Assembly (NCBI GenBank): GCA_016617855.1
Contig: JAECUM010009762.1
Location: 96,931-160,930, forward strand
Direction of reading: 5' to 3'
DNA: 64,000 bases
From: Megalonaias nervosa
Lineage: Eukaryota; Mollusca; Bivalvia; Unionida; Unionidae
Every line of letters starts with the position of its first letter. Positions within the stretch are counted from its first letter, which is position 1. Below are positions 55,866 through 64,000 of the stretch, in pieces. A model generated the notes under the pieces. That model ran no database searches. It saw nothing but the letters and a program-made list of their open reading frames with translations, and was not told the DNA's origin. Both the position numbers and the translations under genes were made by a program.

Positions 55866-56348
55866 ATGAATCGAGTGACGGATTCACTTATCGACGTTCA
55901 ACGTCACAGATACGCTCAAGTATGTGAGTGTCAAACCAAACTAAAAAATATCATCGACGATTATACAGTAAAAGTAAAAAAATATCGCAGACGTATGGTT
56001 GTTATTGATATAATTGTTTACTCAGTTTCTGCTGTTGTTGCTGGAACCGGATTATTATTATCAACAATAACAATGACAGCACCTGCAGTTGTAACAATTG
56101 TCGTTTCAACGGCAACAACATGCGCAGGCATTCTCAGTATTATCACTAAAAAGATATCTACGTGTACAAATGATAAATTACAAGAGTATATAACAAAACT
56201 ACACACAGCAACATCTTATTCTAAACTATCATCGTATCTTTCTGCGTATCTCAGCGATGGTAAAATATCTGATGAGGAGTTCGCAACGATAATGAAAACC
56301 TACGATGAAGCATTTAGTGATAAAGTAACTTGCGCGACTGAAGGTTGA
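55866..56348 (+). CDS. Two-helix membrane protein of element C
   Basis: 160 aa, undamaged, very close to the gene at 18407. Charged first third ending KKYRRR, two hydrophobic segments rich in Val, Thr and Ala, and a tail with LSDGKISDEEF. Starts 21 bases after the fibre gene. A membrane-active role is inferred from the hydrophobic pair. Confidence 0.68.
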   Translation: MNRVTDSLIDVQRHRYAQVCECQTKLKNIIDDYTVKVKKYRRRMVVIDIIVYSVSAVVAGTGLLLSTITMTAPAVVTIVVSTATTCAGILSIITKKISTCTNDKLQEYITKLHTATSYSKLSSYLSAYLSDGKISDEEFATIMKTYDEAFSDKVTCATEG

Positions 56349-56392
56349 ATTCATGAGATTGCGTTCTATTAAATAACGGAGTATTTTAAATA

Positions 56393-57889
56393 ATGTCAGC
56401 GTTAAGACCATTACAACAGATCGTCACTAATACACAACAGATCGTCACTAATACAACGCCGTCAAAAACTACTATGATATCATTAAGTTCGACCAATCCT
56501 GAATTTAGCGTTAACTTTCCAACTGCAATTCCAGCAAGTGAAATAGCATTAGCGCAATTACGAGTTTATCATAGCTGGCCAAATATCAGGTCAAAATCGT
56601 TTGGTGGACTACCACCAAATAATTCACTTGTATTTGCGAATAAGAATAAACCTGATGGAACTCCTGATTGGCAAGTTGTTGGAATTTCAACGGGCAGTTA
56701 TCAAATAGAACAGATTAATGATGAGTTCCAACGCAGAATTAAATCTATTACAGGAAAAGAATCCAAAATAGCAATCACTGTTTACGAACCAACATTATCA
56801 GCGGCGATTGAAATAAATTCCCCTGATTATGTTGTAGATATTTATCAAAGTTCCATCAGATCTGTGTTAGGATGGCCTGATGTTCCTCCAGACCAAAGGT
56901 CAAATGGAATTCCAGAACCAACCAAAAATGAATTTCTCACAACGGAAAAAAGATTAATTAAACGTCCAGAATATCGAAATAAAAATCCATGGCATTATAT
57001 AAAATTTGAATTTGAACATTACGACAATGAACATTACTTTACTGATTTTGACGGTAAAAGGATTCCTAAGATAGCTAGATCAGCATTTAATGTTATCAAA
57101 GACGCCAGGACGAAGATTGAGAGAGATATTGTTGATGAAGAATTTTTTAAAATATTTTTTAATGTTCTTAAGCCTGAATACGATAAAAAAAACTTAATGA
57201 TTTAAGAAGTTTATTTATTTCATTATCTCAACATTATGACGATGGTGTAAAAAATCAGATAATCGAAACAATAAAACATTTAAATGGGATCTTATTTGAT
57301 TTATACATCGCTAATCGAAGTATTATAAACTCTGCGACTGAAGTCAGTGGAAGTATTTACTCAGATAAAATACCTAAGGAATTATTTCTTGATCATTACA
57401 AAATAACAGAAAAAGATTTACAAACATTTATAATACCAGATTTAAATAACGCTGAAATAAAAAAGACAACTCAACGATGTCATTGATGAGTATTTCCCTA
57501 AAATACTTGCAGCGTGGATAAAAATAGCCCCACCGCCGGTTATTCTTAAATATAATAACGATCAATACGGTGGAGGCCGTCATATCTCGCCTGGTATTGT
57601 TAATATAACATCAACGATCGCAGTCAATCTAGTATGCGATGTAATTGATGACAGCTATCAAGTAGATCTTTCAAAGTCTAGCCAGGCCCAGCAAGGTTAT
57701 ATATTATATACATTTACGCCTCAAGCGCCCCCCGGGTATTTAATTGTATCTGAACCAATTAACCCCGTTTATCTACGTGTACATAATCCGTTATTATCAA
57801 GGATACATTTCAAACTTACAGACCAAATAGGACGTATTTTGGATTTACAGAATGAAGTTTTAAGTATAAATCTGTATGTGAGATCATAG
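56393..57889 (+). pseudogene. Penton-like minor capsid protein of element C, broken
   Basis: Open for 270 codons, with an extra short repeat at the start (QQIVTNTQQIVTNT) before the MISLSSTNPEF that begins the B copy. A frameshift near 57190 and another near 57470 precede the conserved C-terminal half (GIVNITSTIAVNLVCDVIDD, NLYVRS). The middle is unlike that of B. Vertex capsid role inferred from relation to the element A gene. Confidence 0.6.
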
Positions 57890-58013
57890 AGCGTTTTATC
57901 ACAATGCGTCATCGTAAAACAAAAAAAAAAAAAATATCCGAATCTAACTCGGATCAGAATAATTTTTTTTACTGGGTTAAATCGTAATTATTATAAGTAA
58001 ATAACCTGTATAC

Positions 58014-58421
58014 TTACCAGGGATTTTGTTTAGCCATTATCACATTAACTCCACCTTCACTTTCATTTTCACAATGCTCTCTTAACTGTCTTATACGAAG
58101 GTTTACAATCTTTTTCTGTTCGTATTCATGAGATAATTCTAACTTAATTTTGTCAGTAGCGTTTGAGAGAGGTACAAACAGTTTTACCTGATTATCTGTA
58201 ACTGCTGCCAGCGACTGTAACATTGTCTGCTGGATAAACTTCATGAATTTATAATCAGATGGTAAAGTGTACTTGTTTTCTAATTTCCGTTGTTCTAACG
58301 ATTCAAAGTCAGACAGAATTTTTTCAGGATTAAGATTATCAGATATATTTACACCGTTATGTTGTAATATTTTAATCGCAGAAATAATAACATTAATATT
58401 TTCAGAATTCATTATATTCAT
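58014..58421 (-). CDS. Small charged protein of the B/C family (intact, inverted)
   Basis: 135 aa on the minus strand, converging on the penton-like gene. Helical, charged, ending GVNVIMAKQNPW. The B copy at 22275 lies on the plus strand. No family recognised. A short hairpin (atccga-atctaac-tcggat, about 57935) lies between the convergent stops and may mark a transcript end. Confidence 0.65.
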   Translation of the reverse strand: MNIMNSENINVIISAIKILQHNGVNISDNLNPEKILSDFESLEQRKLENKYTLPSDYKFMKFIQQTMLQSLAAVTDNQVKLFVPLSNATDKIKLELSHEYEQKKIVNLRIRQLREHCENESEGGVNVIMAKQNPW

Positions 58422-58789
58422 TATGTTTGTTTAATATAAAAACAAAATCAGAACAAAATAAAAATAATAGTCCCTAAGGACTGTTTCAGGATGATTATTA
58501 TATACATATGATTATATATTAATTAAGGGCAACACAAAACACAGAATCTTAATTACAGTAGCGTATTTACAGCAAGCATATTTACAGCACACTTTAACCC
58601 CATGTGAAACCCCTAGGTTGCCAAAGGTCATCCTAGTAGGCTCAGAGGTTATACATACATTTATCTTATGGACGCATATAAACACCCCCCCCAGCGAATT
58701 CCTAATCAAAGCGAAATACTAGAAATTCAGAGGGCTGTCTAGGCATTATGATTTTATGTAGCCCCTTAAATCAAGCAAGCATACTTACA

Positions 58790-58945
58790 GTAACAGTATT
58801 TACAATAATGTATTAACATATTTACAGTAATGTATTAACATATTTACAGTAACGTATTAACATATTTACAGTAACGTATTAACATATTTACATATTTACA
58901 GTAATGTATTAACATATTTACAGTAACGTATTAACATATATTTAT
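58790..58945. repeat. Tandem repeat of about 22 bp, six units
   Basis: acagtaacgtattaacatattt repeated with g/a variation, present in element C but not in element B, so a recent local expansion. Confidence 0.9.
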
Positions 58946-59185
58946 AGGGACAACACAGTTACATACAGACTTATCCTAGGACAATACTACGTGCCTTCTC
59001 TACGTTCAATAGAAATTTTTGCACACTCCCCCCCCATCATAATCACCCAGGGAGCGCAAAATTGCACCCACCAAGTGATATAGTGGGAGAAGTGTACAAA
59101 TTTTTTATTGAAGCAGTAGACGGGCTGGCTACGCCCAATAAATAACAAATTTTGGCATCAAATCGCCTTTCGCCCGACAGTTTGC

Positions 59186-59254
59186 CGGTCACGAGAATCG
59201 AACCACGGACCTCGAGCACGAAAACCCAGCGCGTTAGCAATCGGCCACCGAACT
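59186..59254 (-). other. tRNA-like segment in element C
   Basis: On the minus strand: GGTGGCCGATTGCTAACGCG (A-box-like), then CGAGGTCCGTGGTTCGATTC (B-box). It resembles the head of a tRNA or tRNA-derived SINE; a complete cloverleaf with acceptor stem was not found. Better preserved than the counterpart at 21550. Confidence 0.45.
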
Positions 59255-60089
59255 TCATATGTATACATAATGAAAATATTAGTATATAGTTAGCGCGTAA
59301 TGTACTTAAAGTATACAGAATAAAATCAGAATTTATTGTAAATGTATTATGCATTTCTTAATAAAATTAGAATTTATTGTGGATTTCTTAATAAAATCAG
59401 AATTTATTGTAAAACATGAATTTATTTTCAGTTTCCAAATGCTTGAAATTGCATTACACAAAACCAACAGCTAAAAGTCTGTATTAATCAGACGTTGCCA
59501 AGGATACTAAAATAATCGATAAGTTGGACGAAACACGCAATGCAATTCACATTCTAAAAATAACCTCATGTACAATTCACTGCTGAGATATATATTAGCC
59601 GATATAACACAGATAATATGTGACTCATGTTAGCTTGTTCTTTGTTTTGTAATAGTAAAATTAGCTACAATGGGCTTCTTGGGAAACATTAATGTCCCAA
59701 ACTGTATAAATCTCTATTAAATACATGTATTTAAGATAAATGGATTTTGCTGTTTCTTGATTACAACAAAATCCTGGAGGAAAATTTGCGTGCTGACTGT
59801 ACACATATATCATTTTTATGAATGATATTTATGAAAAAGGAAAATATATCAAATACTTACAGTGTTGGACTCTTCAGCCTGATAAGGTGCAAAAAGCAAT
59901 GTGGGTTCTGACCAAAACTCAAAATATCATTAGTACAACAAGTACGACAACTGCAATATTTACTATTATGCTTGACGGAGTTGTCTCGCTTCATTTTCTG
60001 ATACTATAGGAACATTATATCAATGAAAAAAAACACCCGTAGAAAACAAACTATGAAAGCAAAAAAGGGGGAAGGGAAGAGATATTGAT

Positions 60090-60598
60090 TCATGAAGAAG
60101 GTTCTGGTAGACTAACATACTGGAATCTGATTTTTTGTAGAAATCTCTTGGAAAAAGCAGATCTCCTGATATTATCTGCCACGTATTTTACTGAAGGTGG
60201 TGTTATGTTAAAGTATTTACCAGCAGAATTAATTGATTTAAACACAATTTCTTCACCATCTGTATTTACGGATTTAACAGCCCTTGTGTATCGTGCGCCG
60301 TAGCCAGTATTTCCCGACTTACAATTTTGACTTTGTGTAACAATTCGCAAGTTATCAAGCGAGTTATTTTTTGGATTTCCATCAATGTGATCTATTACAT
60401 ATCCATCTTTAATGATCCCAAAACGAACACGAACCTATGTGATAAATAATTTTTATTTCCATTGGTATTAAATGCAAAATAACCAGTATTAATAACACTA
60501 CCGACTGGTTTCTTTAATCTGCAGTTCCTAATTACACCATCACGAGATGCTTCATAATTGGTGATGATTGGATGCTTCACAAACTCATTTTGCTTCAT
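60090..60598 (-). pseudogene. HNH endonuclease with NUMOD-type repeats, element C
   Basis: Minus-strand start at 60598. ITNYEASRDGVIRNCRLKKP, then a frameshift or small deletion near 60400, then YVIDHIDGNPKNN with the HNH His and Asn residues, and FKSINSAGKYFNITPPSVK as the C-terminal DNA-binding helix. Its C-terminal third differs from the B copy more than the HNH core does. Homing-type nuclease by domain order. Confidence 0.73.
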
Positions 60599-60627
60599 TT
60601 ATATACTAATATCATTTGTTTAAATCA

Positions 60628-60921
60628 TTATTTTGAAAATCTAGCGAGATAATCTTCCTCGGTTTTTATAGGGGATTCAGAGGATGTATTTTTTTTATCG
60701 TAATATCATTTTAGCTCTCTGTATTTTTTACCACCGCATTGCGCACACAGTTGAGTTTTTCCTCTGACTCCAACACCACACCGCATACACGGTTTTGGTC
60801 CTAAACTACCTTGTCTAACGCATTGCATATGAAAGCTGCAGAATTCATTTACGCATGCTTTGTTACAAGGAGAAGTATATCCGATCATAAGCCAATGGCA
60901 TCGATTCTTTGTTTGAATCAT
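60628..60921 (-). pseudogene. Small zinc-ribbon protein of element C, one stop
   Basis: Minus-strand ATG at 60921. CMRCGVGVRGKTQLCAQCGG matches the B copy at 23346. A TGA at about 60706 precedes a short conserved tail (EDYLARFSK) ending at 60628. Divergent from the polymerase gene with a conserved 51-bp spacer. Confidence 0.65.
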
Positions 60922-60972
60922 ATACAAAAGATTAAAATTCAATTTAAATATATATTTGTCCTAATTATAATA
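60922..60972. promoter_or_regulatory. Conserved 51-bp divergent promoter region, element C
   Basis: Same length and nearly the same sequence as 23628-23678, with differences mainly in the first 10 bases. Confidence 0.6.
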
Positions 60973-63900
60973 ATGCAGGAATTATCCGCGATGGAACATT
61001 CTGGGGCTAGATTTGATCTTGACAGACTGCCGAAACACAAATTTAGTTTTTCAATGCAAGATCTAGCTTTAACGAATAAAGATATAACAAAACGTATCCG
61101 TGAGGCCAAAAAGGAATTTCGCGACGATGGTGCGGCTCATGTGTGGTCGACATTCAGAATTAGAAATACTGTTAATGTGATGAATGACAAACGAGGAAAA
61201 GAGATTATTGACTACCTTGTTCAGAAATATTTTATTTTAATAAAATTTATTGTAAAGACAGACGATGACACCTGGATTATTCGTGACAAACGTGACTCTG
61301 TCCATAGGTCAGGAGATAATATTGTTATTAGTAAAAATTCCAGACCAGGAATACTTACTGGTATTGATAAACCGTATTACGAGCGATCATACCCTGTAAC
61401 TGCGGTTGTATACGCGGTATACCCGTTAAATAATAAACCTGACGTTAGGGATCTCAAACCCATGAAATTGTCAAGGATAAATTGCGTAGCTGAACGGGTT
61501 ACAGAACACTTCACAAACGCGATACGCGGAAACGACTTAACGAATTTAAGACGCAAAAAAATAAACACCTGGACAGAAACAGTTAAAGATACCGGAGCGT
61601 CTATCAGCGACATTGCTGAGCTGGAAAAGAAATTAAAATTCCCAATAACGGTGAAGACGTTAACCGGAGAGATTTTGTACAAACCAAAATATAAATCAAG
61701 GGGAGCTTCGATAGATATTATTGATCATAACGCACATGCATGGACTGTGGCAGTAACAATATTTCCACGAGATAGAACGGTTAAATTTTATAATGGTCAT
61801 GTATTTGATGCTATCAGAAATATCAGTAAAATTGACCCTGTATATGTGTGGCTGTTTCAGAGTTCGGAATATGATTATCATGATCAGTTTGTACGATCTA
61901 ATGGTGATATTTTTCGTACAGAATCTCTCCATGGGGAAATGAAAAATCTTGCACAACGCCTTTGGCATGAATACACATCTGATGATATTAAGGTTGAACA
62001 ATTACTCAATAACTGTTTTACCGTTTCATCAGTTGCTGCTCACTACGCTCAGGAGAAAAATTCATGGAAACCGACACAATTGGAATTTCTTGAAGATGTC
62101 CAGAAAAGTTGTATCGAATACGGACACGGTGGATTGTGGAACACTAAATACGATTATAATGACGTTATCTCAGTTGATATGGTAGCGTGTTATCCTGGAA
62201 GTTTTCTTGGATACGGAGAGTGTTCTGAATACTTTCAGAGATTTGGACATCCGACACACGAGATGACCAGAGTAGCGATAAACGGACCTTTACCTGCTGA
62301 CTTAGGGGCCCCGAGTGGCCGAGTGGTCTAAAGCGCTCTCCGTTACGGATCATTGCCATCTCACCTCTGTCTGCGTGGGTTCGAGTCTAGGATTCGGCGA
62401 ATGTAGATATGTGAGAAAGCTTGCCAGTAGCTTCTCGTGGGTCGGTGGTTCTTTCTGGGGATTTCCCGGTTTCTTCCTCCACCATGAATACTGGCCGCCA
62501 TGTATAGCCTATCGTGTGCTGAAAAATGGCGTTAAGCCCCACAACAACAACAACAACCTGCTGACTTAACCGGATTTGCTTGTATAGAATCGTTCGAGTT
62601 TTACGAGGATCTCCATCCGATTGTTTATCCGTGGTTTGGGAGACATTTTTCAGAGCGACGTTGGGCTCCAATAGTACTAATAAAGTATATGCTTGATGCT
62701 GGAATTTTAATGTCGTTATGCGTAAGTGAAGTAATTATATCATACCACGTGCAGAAACAGGTTTGGTTGCCAGAACCGGATGTATTTAATGATGTTGAAA
62801 GAGATTTTCCTAATCCTGAAGATGATATTTTTAGTGAATACAGAAGAGAAAGTGATGAGAAATTTGCAAAAGATCTCGGCAGAAAAATAATCGGTAAATT
62901 TACGCAAGGAGGATCATACGATCATAAACGAGCGTGTACAAGATTAATCATGGACGATGCTGAACTCAATTTTATAATCGCTGATACAACGGAGAAAAAC
63001 ACGTTTATAAGTCGAAGTAATGCTTATTTACCAGACGGAACAAAATTAGATACAATTGTGAGCTATACTGATGGCGAGTCACCGCAGTTTACTCATTTTA
63101 GCTCTTCGATGCTAGCGTATGTTTCGATAAATTTATTATCGATGATAAACAGATTTCCTCGTTACGCAGTCAGAGTCGCGACAGATTCATTTTATATAAA
63201 TAAAAAATATGCGGATTCGTTAAAAGAATTGCGTATTAACGATCATGCATCATGGGGCGGATGGAGAATAAAACATGAGGATATAATCAGTTATTCTGAA
63301 TCCGCGAGAATATATTGCAAGAGTAATCAGCTATCAAGGATGTCATCGGCATCATCTGTATATGATCCTGTAGCTAGACATAAAACCGTTTATCTTAATG
63401 GGTGTGGTGGTTCAGGTAAAACAACACGCGCGATTAAATTATTTAGTAATTGTTCTGACATGATTGTTTTGACACCGACACATAAACTCGCCAGGGAAAT
63501 AAAAGAATGAGGAGTAAAATCGTGTACATATCATAGTTTCTTTAGATGGTGCGGAGCCGCATGGACTCCATCGCGGATGGGTGAGAAATACATTCCTAAA
63601 ATTATTATCTGGGACGAGATATGCACGGTGTCGCTAGAGGTATTAAAAATATTTCTTGATTGGCTGTTATTAAAGAATACTGCTGTGATAATGTGTGGCG
63701 ATCATGGTCAACCGCCACCTTGCATTGGATCGTCTCCACATGAGTGGCTGAAAACATTTGTAGATTATTATGAAGAAATAACTGATGACCATAGAGCTAT
63801 TGATGGATCACTAAAAGAGTTTAAAAAGTTAATAAGATTACAGCCAGATAAAATACAGTGTGAGATAATGCGTAAAGTAATTCCAGAAACTCCCATGAAT

Positions 63901-64000
63901 AATTTTTGGGCTTTATGGAAACCTGCTGATTTGATAGTTGCAAGTAGAAAAATAGTTCGCGATACGCTTCAACAACAATTATTTACGTTACATAAAGAAA
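60973..64000 (+). pseudogene. DNA polymerase B - SF1 helicase fusion, element C, interrupted by a SINE and one TGA; runs off the window
   Basis: From the ATG at 60973 the frame is open to the SINE at 62305 and again from the far side to 63507. Polymerase motif A VDMVACYPGSFLGYGE near 62173-62220 and motif C VATDSFYIN near 63175-63201. Helicase: Walker A NGCGGSGKTT near 63397-63426 is intact here (a stop sits in it in B), then a TGA at 63508 shared with B, Walker B IIWDEI near 63607, and motif III MCGDHGQPPP near 63692-63720. Apart from these two lesions the visible gene is undamaged. The HNH end lies beyond the window. The N-terminal 300 residues should hold exonuclease-like or priming functions, which I could not assign. 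Confidence 0.83.
62305..62555 (+). mobile_element. tRNA-derived SINE inserted in the element C polymerase gene
   Basis: 251 bp, head ggccccgagtggccgagtgg with a B-box gggttcgagtc, tail gcgttaagcccc then CAA repeats. Flanked by a 13-bp target duplication acctgctgactta (62292-62304 and 62556-62568). It proves that element C was already in the genome when this SINE family was active. Confidence 0.93.

Larger units (their letters stand above)
58422..60089 (-). other. Non-coding block of element C, inverted relative to element B
   Basis: Contains, in reverse order to element B, one or two ccccatgtgaacccctagg-type units (about 58590-58650), the tgggagaagtgtac / cactcccccccc block (59020-59100) and the tRNA-like segment (59186-59254). 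From 59260 to 60089 it is AT-rich, without a supported gene, and I could not align it to element B. Confidence 0.55.
50524..64000 (+). mobile_element. Element C: second Maverick-like element of the B family, right end outside the window
   Basis: Starts with the same terminal repeat as element B and carries the same genes in the same order up to the helicase, where the window ends. Integrase, PLA2-like and ATPase genes are expected beyond 64000. Lesions mostly differ from those of B; a SINE has inserted in the polymerase gene. Confidence 0.92.

Overview
The window looks like nuclear DNA of an invertebrate, most likely a mollusc. It is AT-rich, has one intron-split host gene fragment (a signal-peptide exon and an Ig-like exon), long AT microsatellites, decayed LINEs, and at least three copies of a tRNA-derived SINE of the kind common in bivalves and gastropods. 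The mollusc assignment is an inference from repeat content; no species marker is present.

Layout. 1-1740: end of a Ty3/gypsy-type pol gene whose integrase lies upstream of reverse transcriptase (Gmr1-like order), cut off inside RNase H. 2092-8847 (element A): right part of a virus-like element of the Maverick/Polinton-adintovirus type. It has a penton-like protein, a small basic protein, a double-jelly-roll major capsid protein, a Cys/His-motif protein and an adenain-like protease, then three small genes. Each of those three has the same 40-bp TATA promoter module and a histone-mRNA-type 3' stem-loop with a downstream purine-rich element. A terminal repeat ends at 8847. 13161-29591 (element B): a complete but mutated Maverick-like element, 16,431 bp, with 246-bp terminal inverted repeats and a 5-bp target duplication (TTTTG). 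29891-30405: a 515-bp mini-element sharing ends with element A. 31-50 kb: host DNA with a transposase relic, a MITE-like element, a minus-strand L1/Tx1-like LINE, SINEs, a degenerate 130-bp tandem array and the Ig-like exon. 50524 to the window end (element C): a second copy of the element B family, same orientation, right end outside the window.

How the virus-like genes fit together. B carries, left to right, a Gln-rich virion-type protein, a small pVI/pX-like protein, the major capsid protein, a basic/hydrophobic polyprotein with adenain-like protease, a fibre-like protein with phage-tail-fibre repeats, a two-helix membrane protein, a penton-like protein, a small charged protein, an HNH endonuclease (-), a zinc-ribbon protein (-), a family B DNA polymerase fused to an SF1 helicase and an HNH domain, a retroviral-type integrase (-), a zinc-ribbon/phospholipase A2-like protein (-) and a FtsK/HerA-type packaging ATPase. 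That is a full set for replication, integration, packaging and virion building. In both copies most large genes have stops or frameshifts, so they are fossils; a few genes (ATPase, membrane protein and first gene of B; fibre, membrane protein and first gene of C) remain open.

Most unusual: (1) histone-type 3' ends on three tandem viral-type genes with a strictly spaced promoter module; (2) the polymerase-helicase-HNH fusion in a Maverick-type element; (3) a roughly 2-kb block that is inverted between copies B and C; (4) terminal repeats that are themselves bounded by inverted 19-mers.
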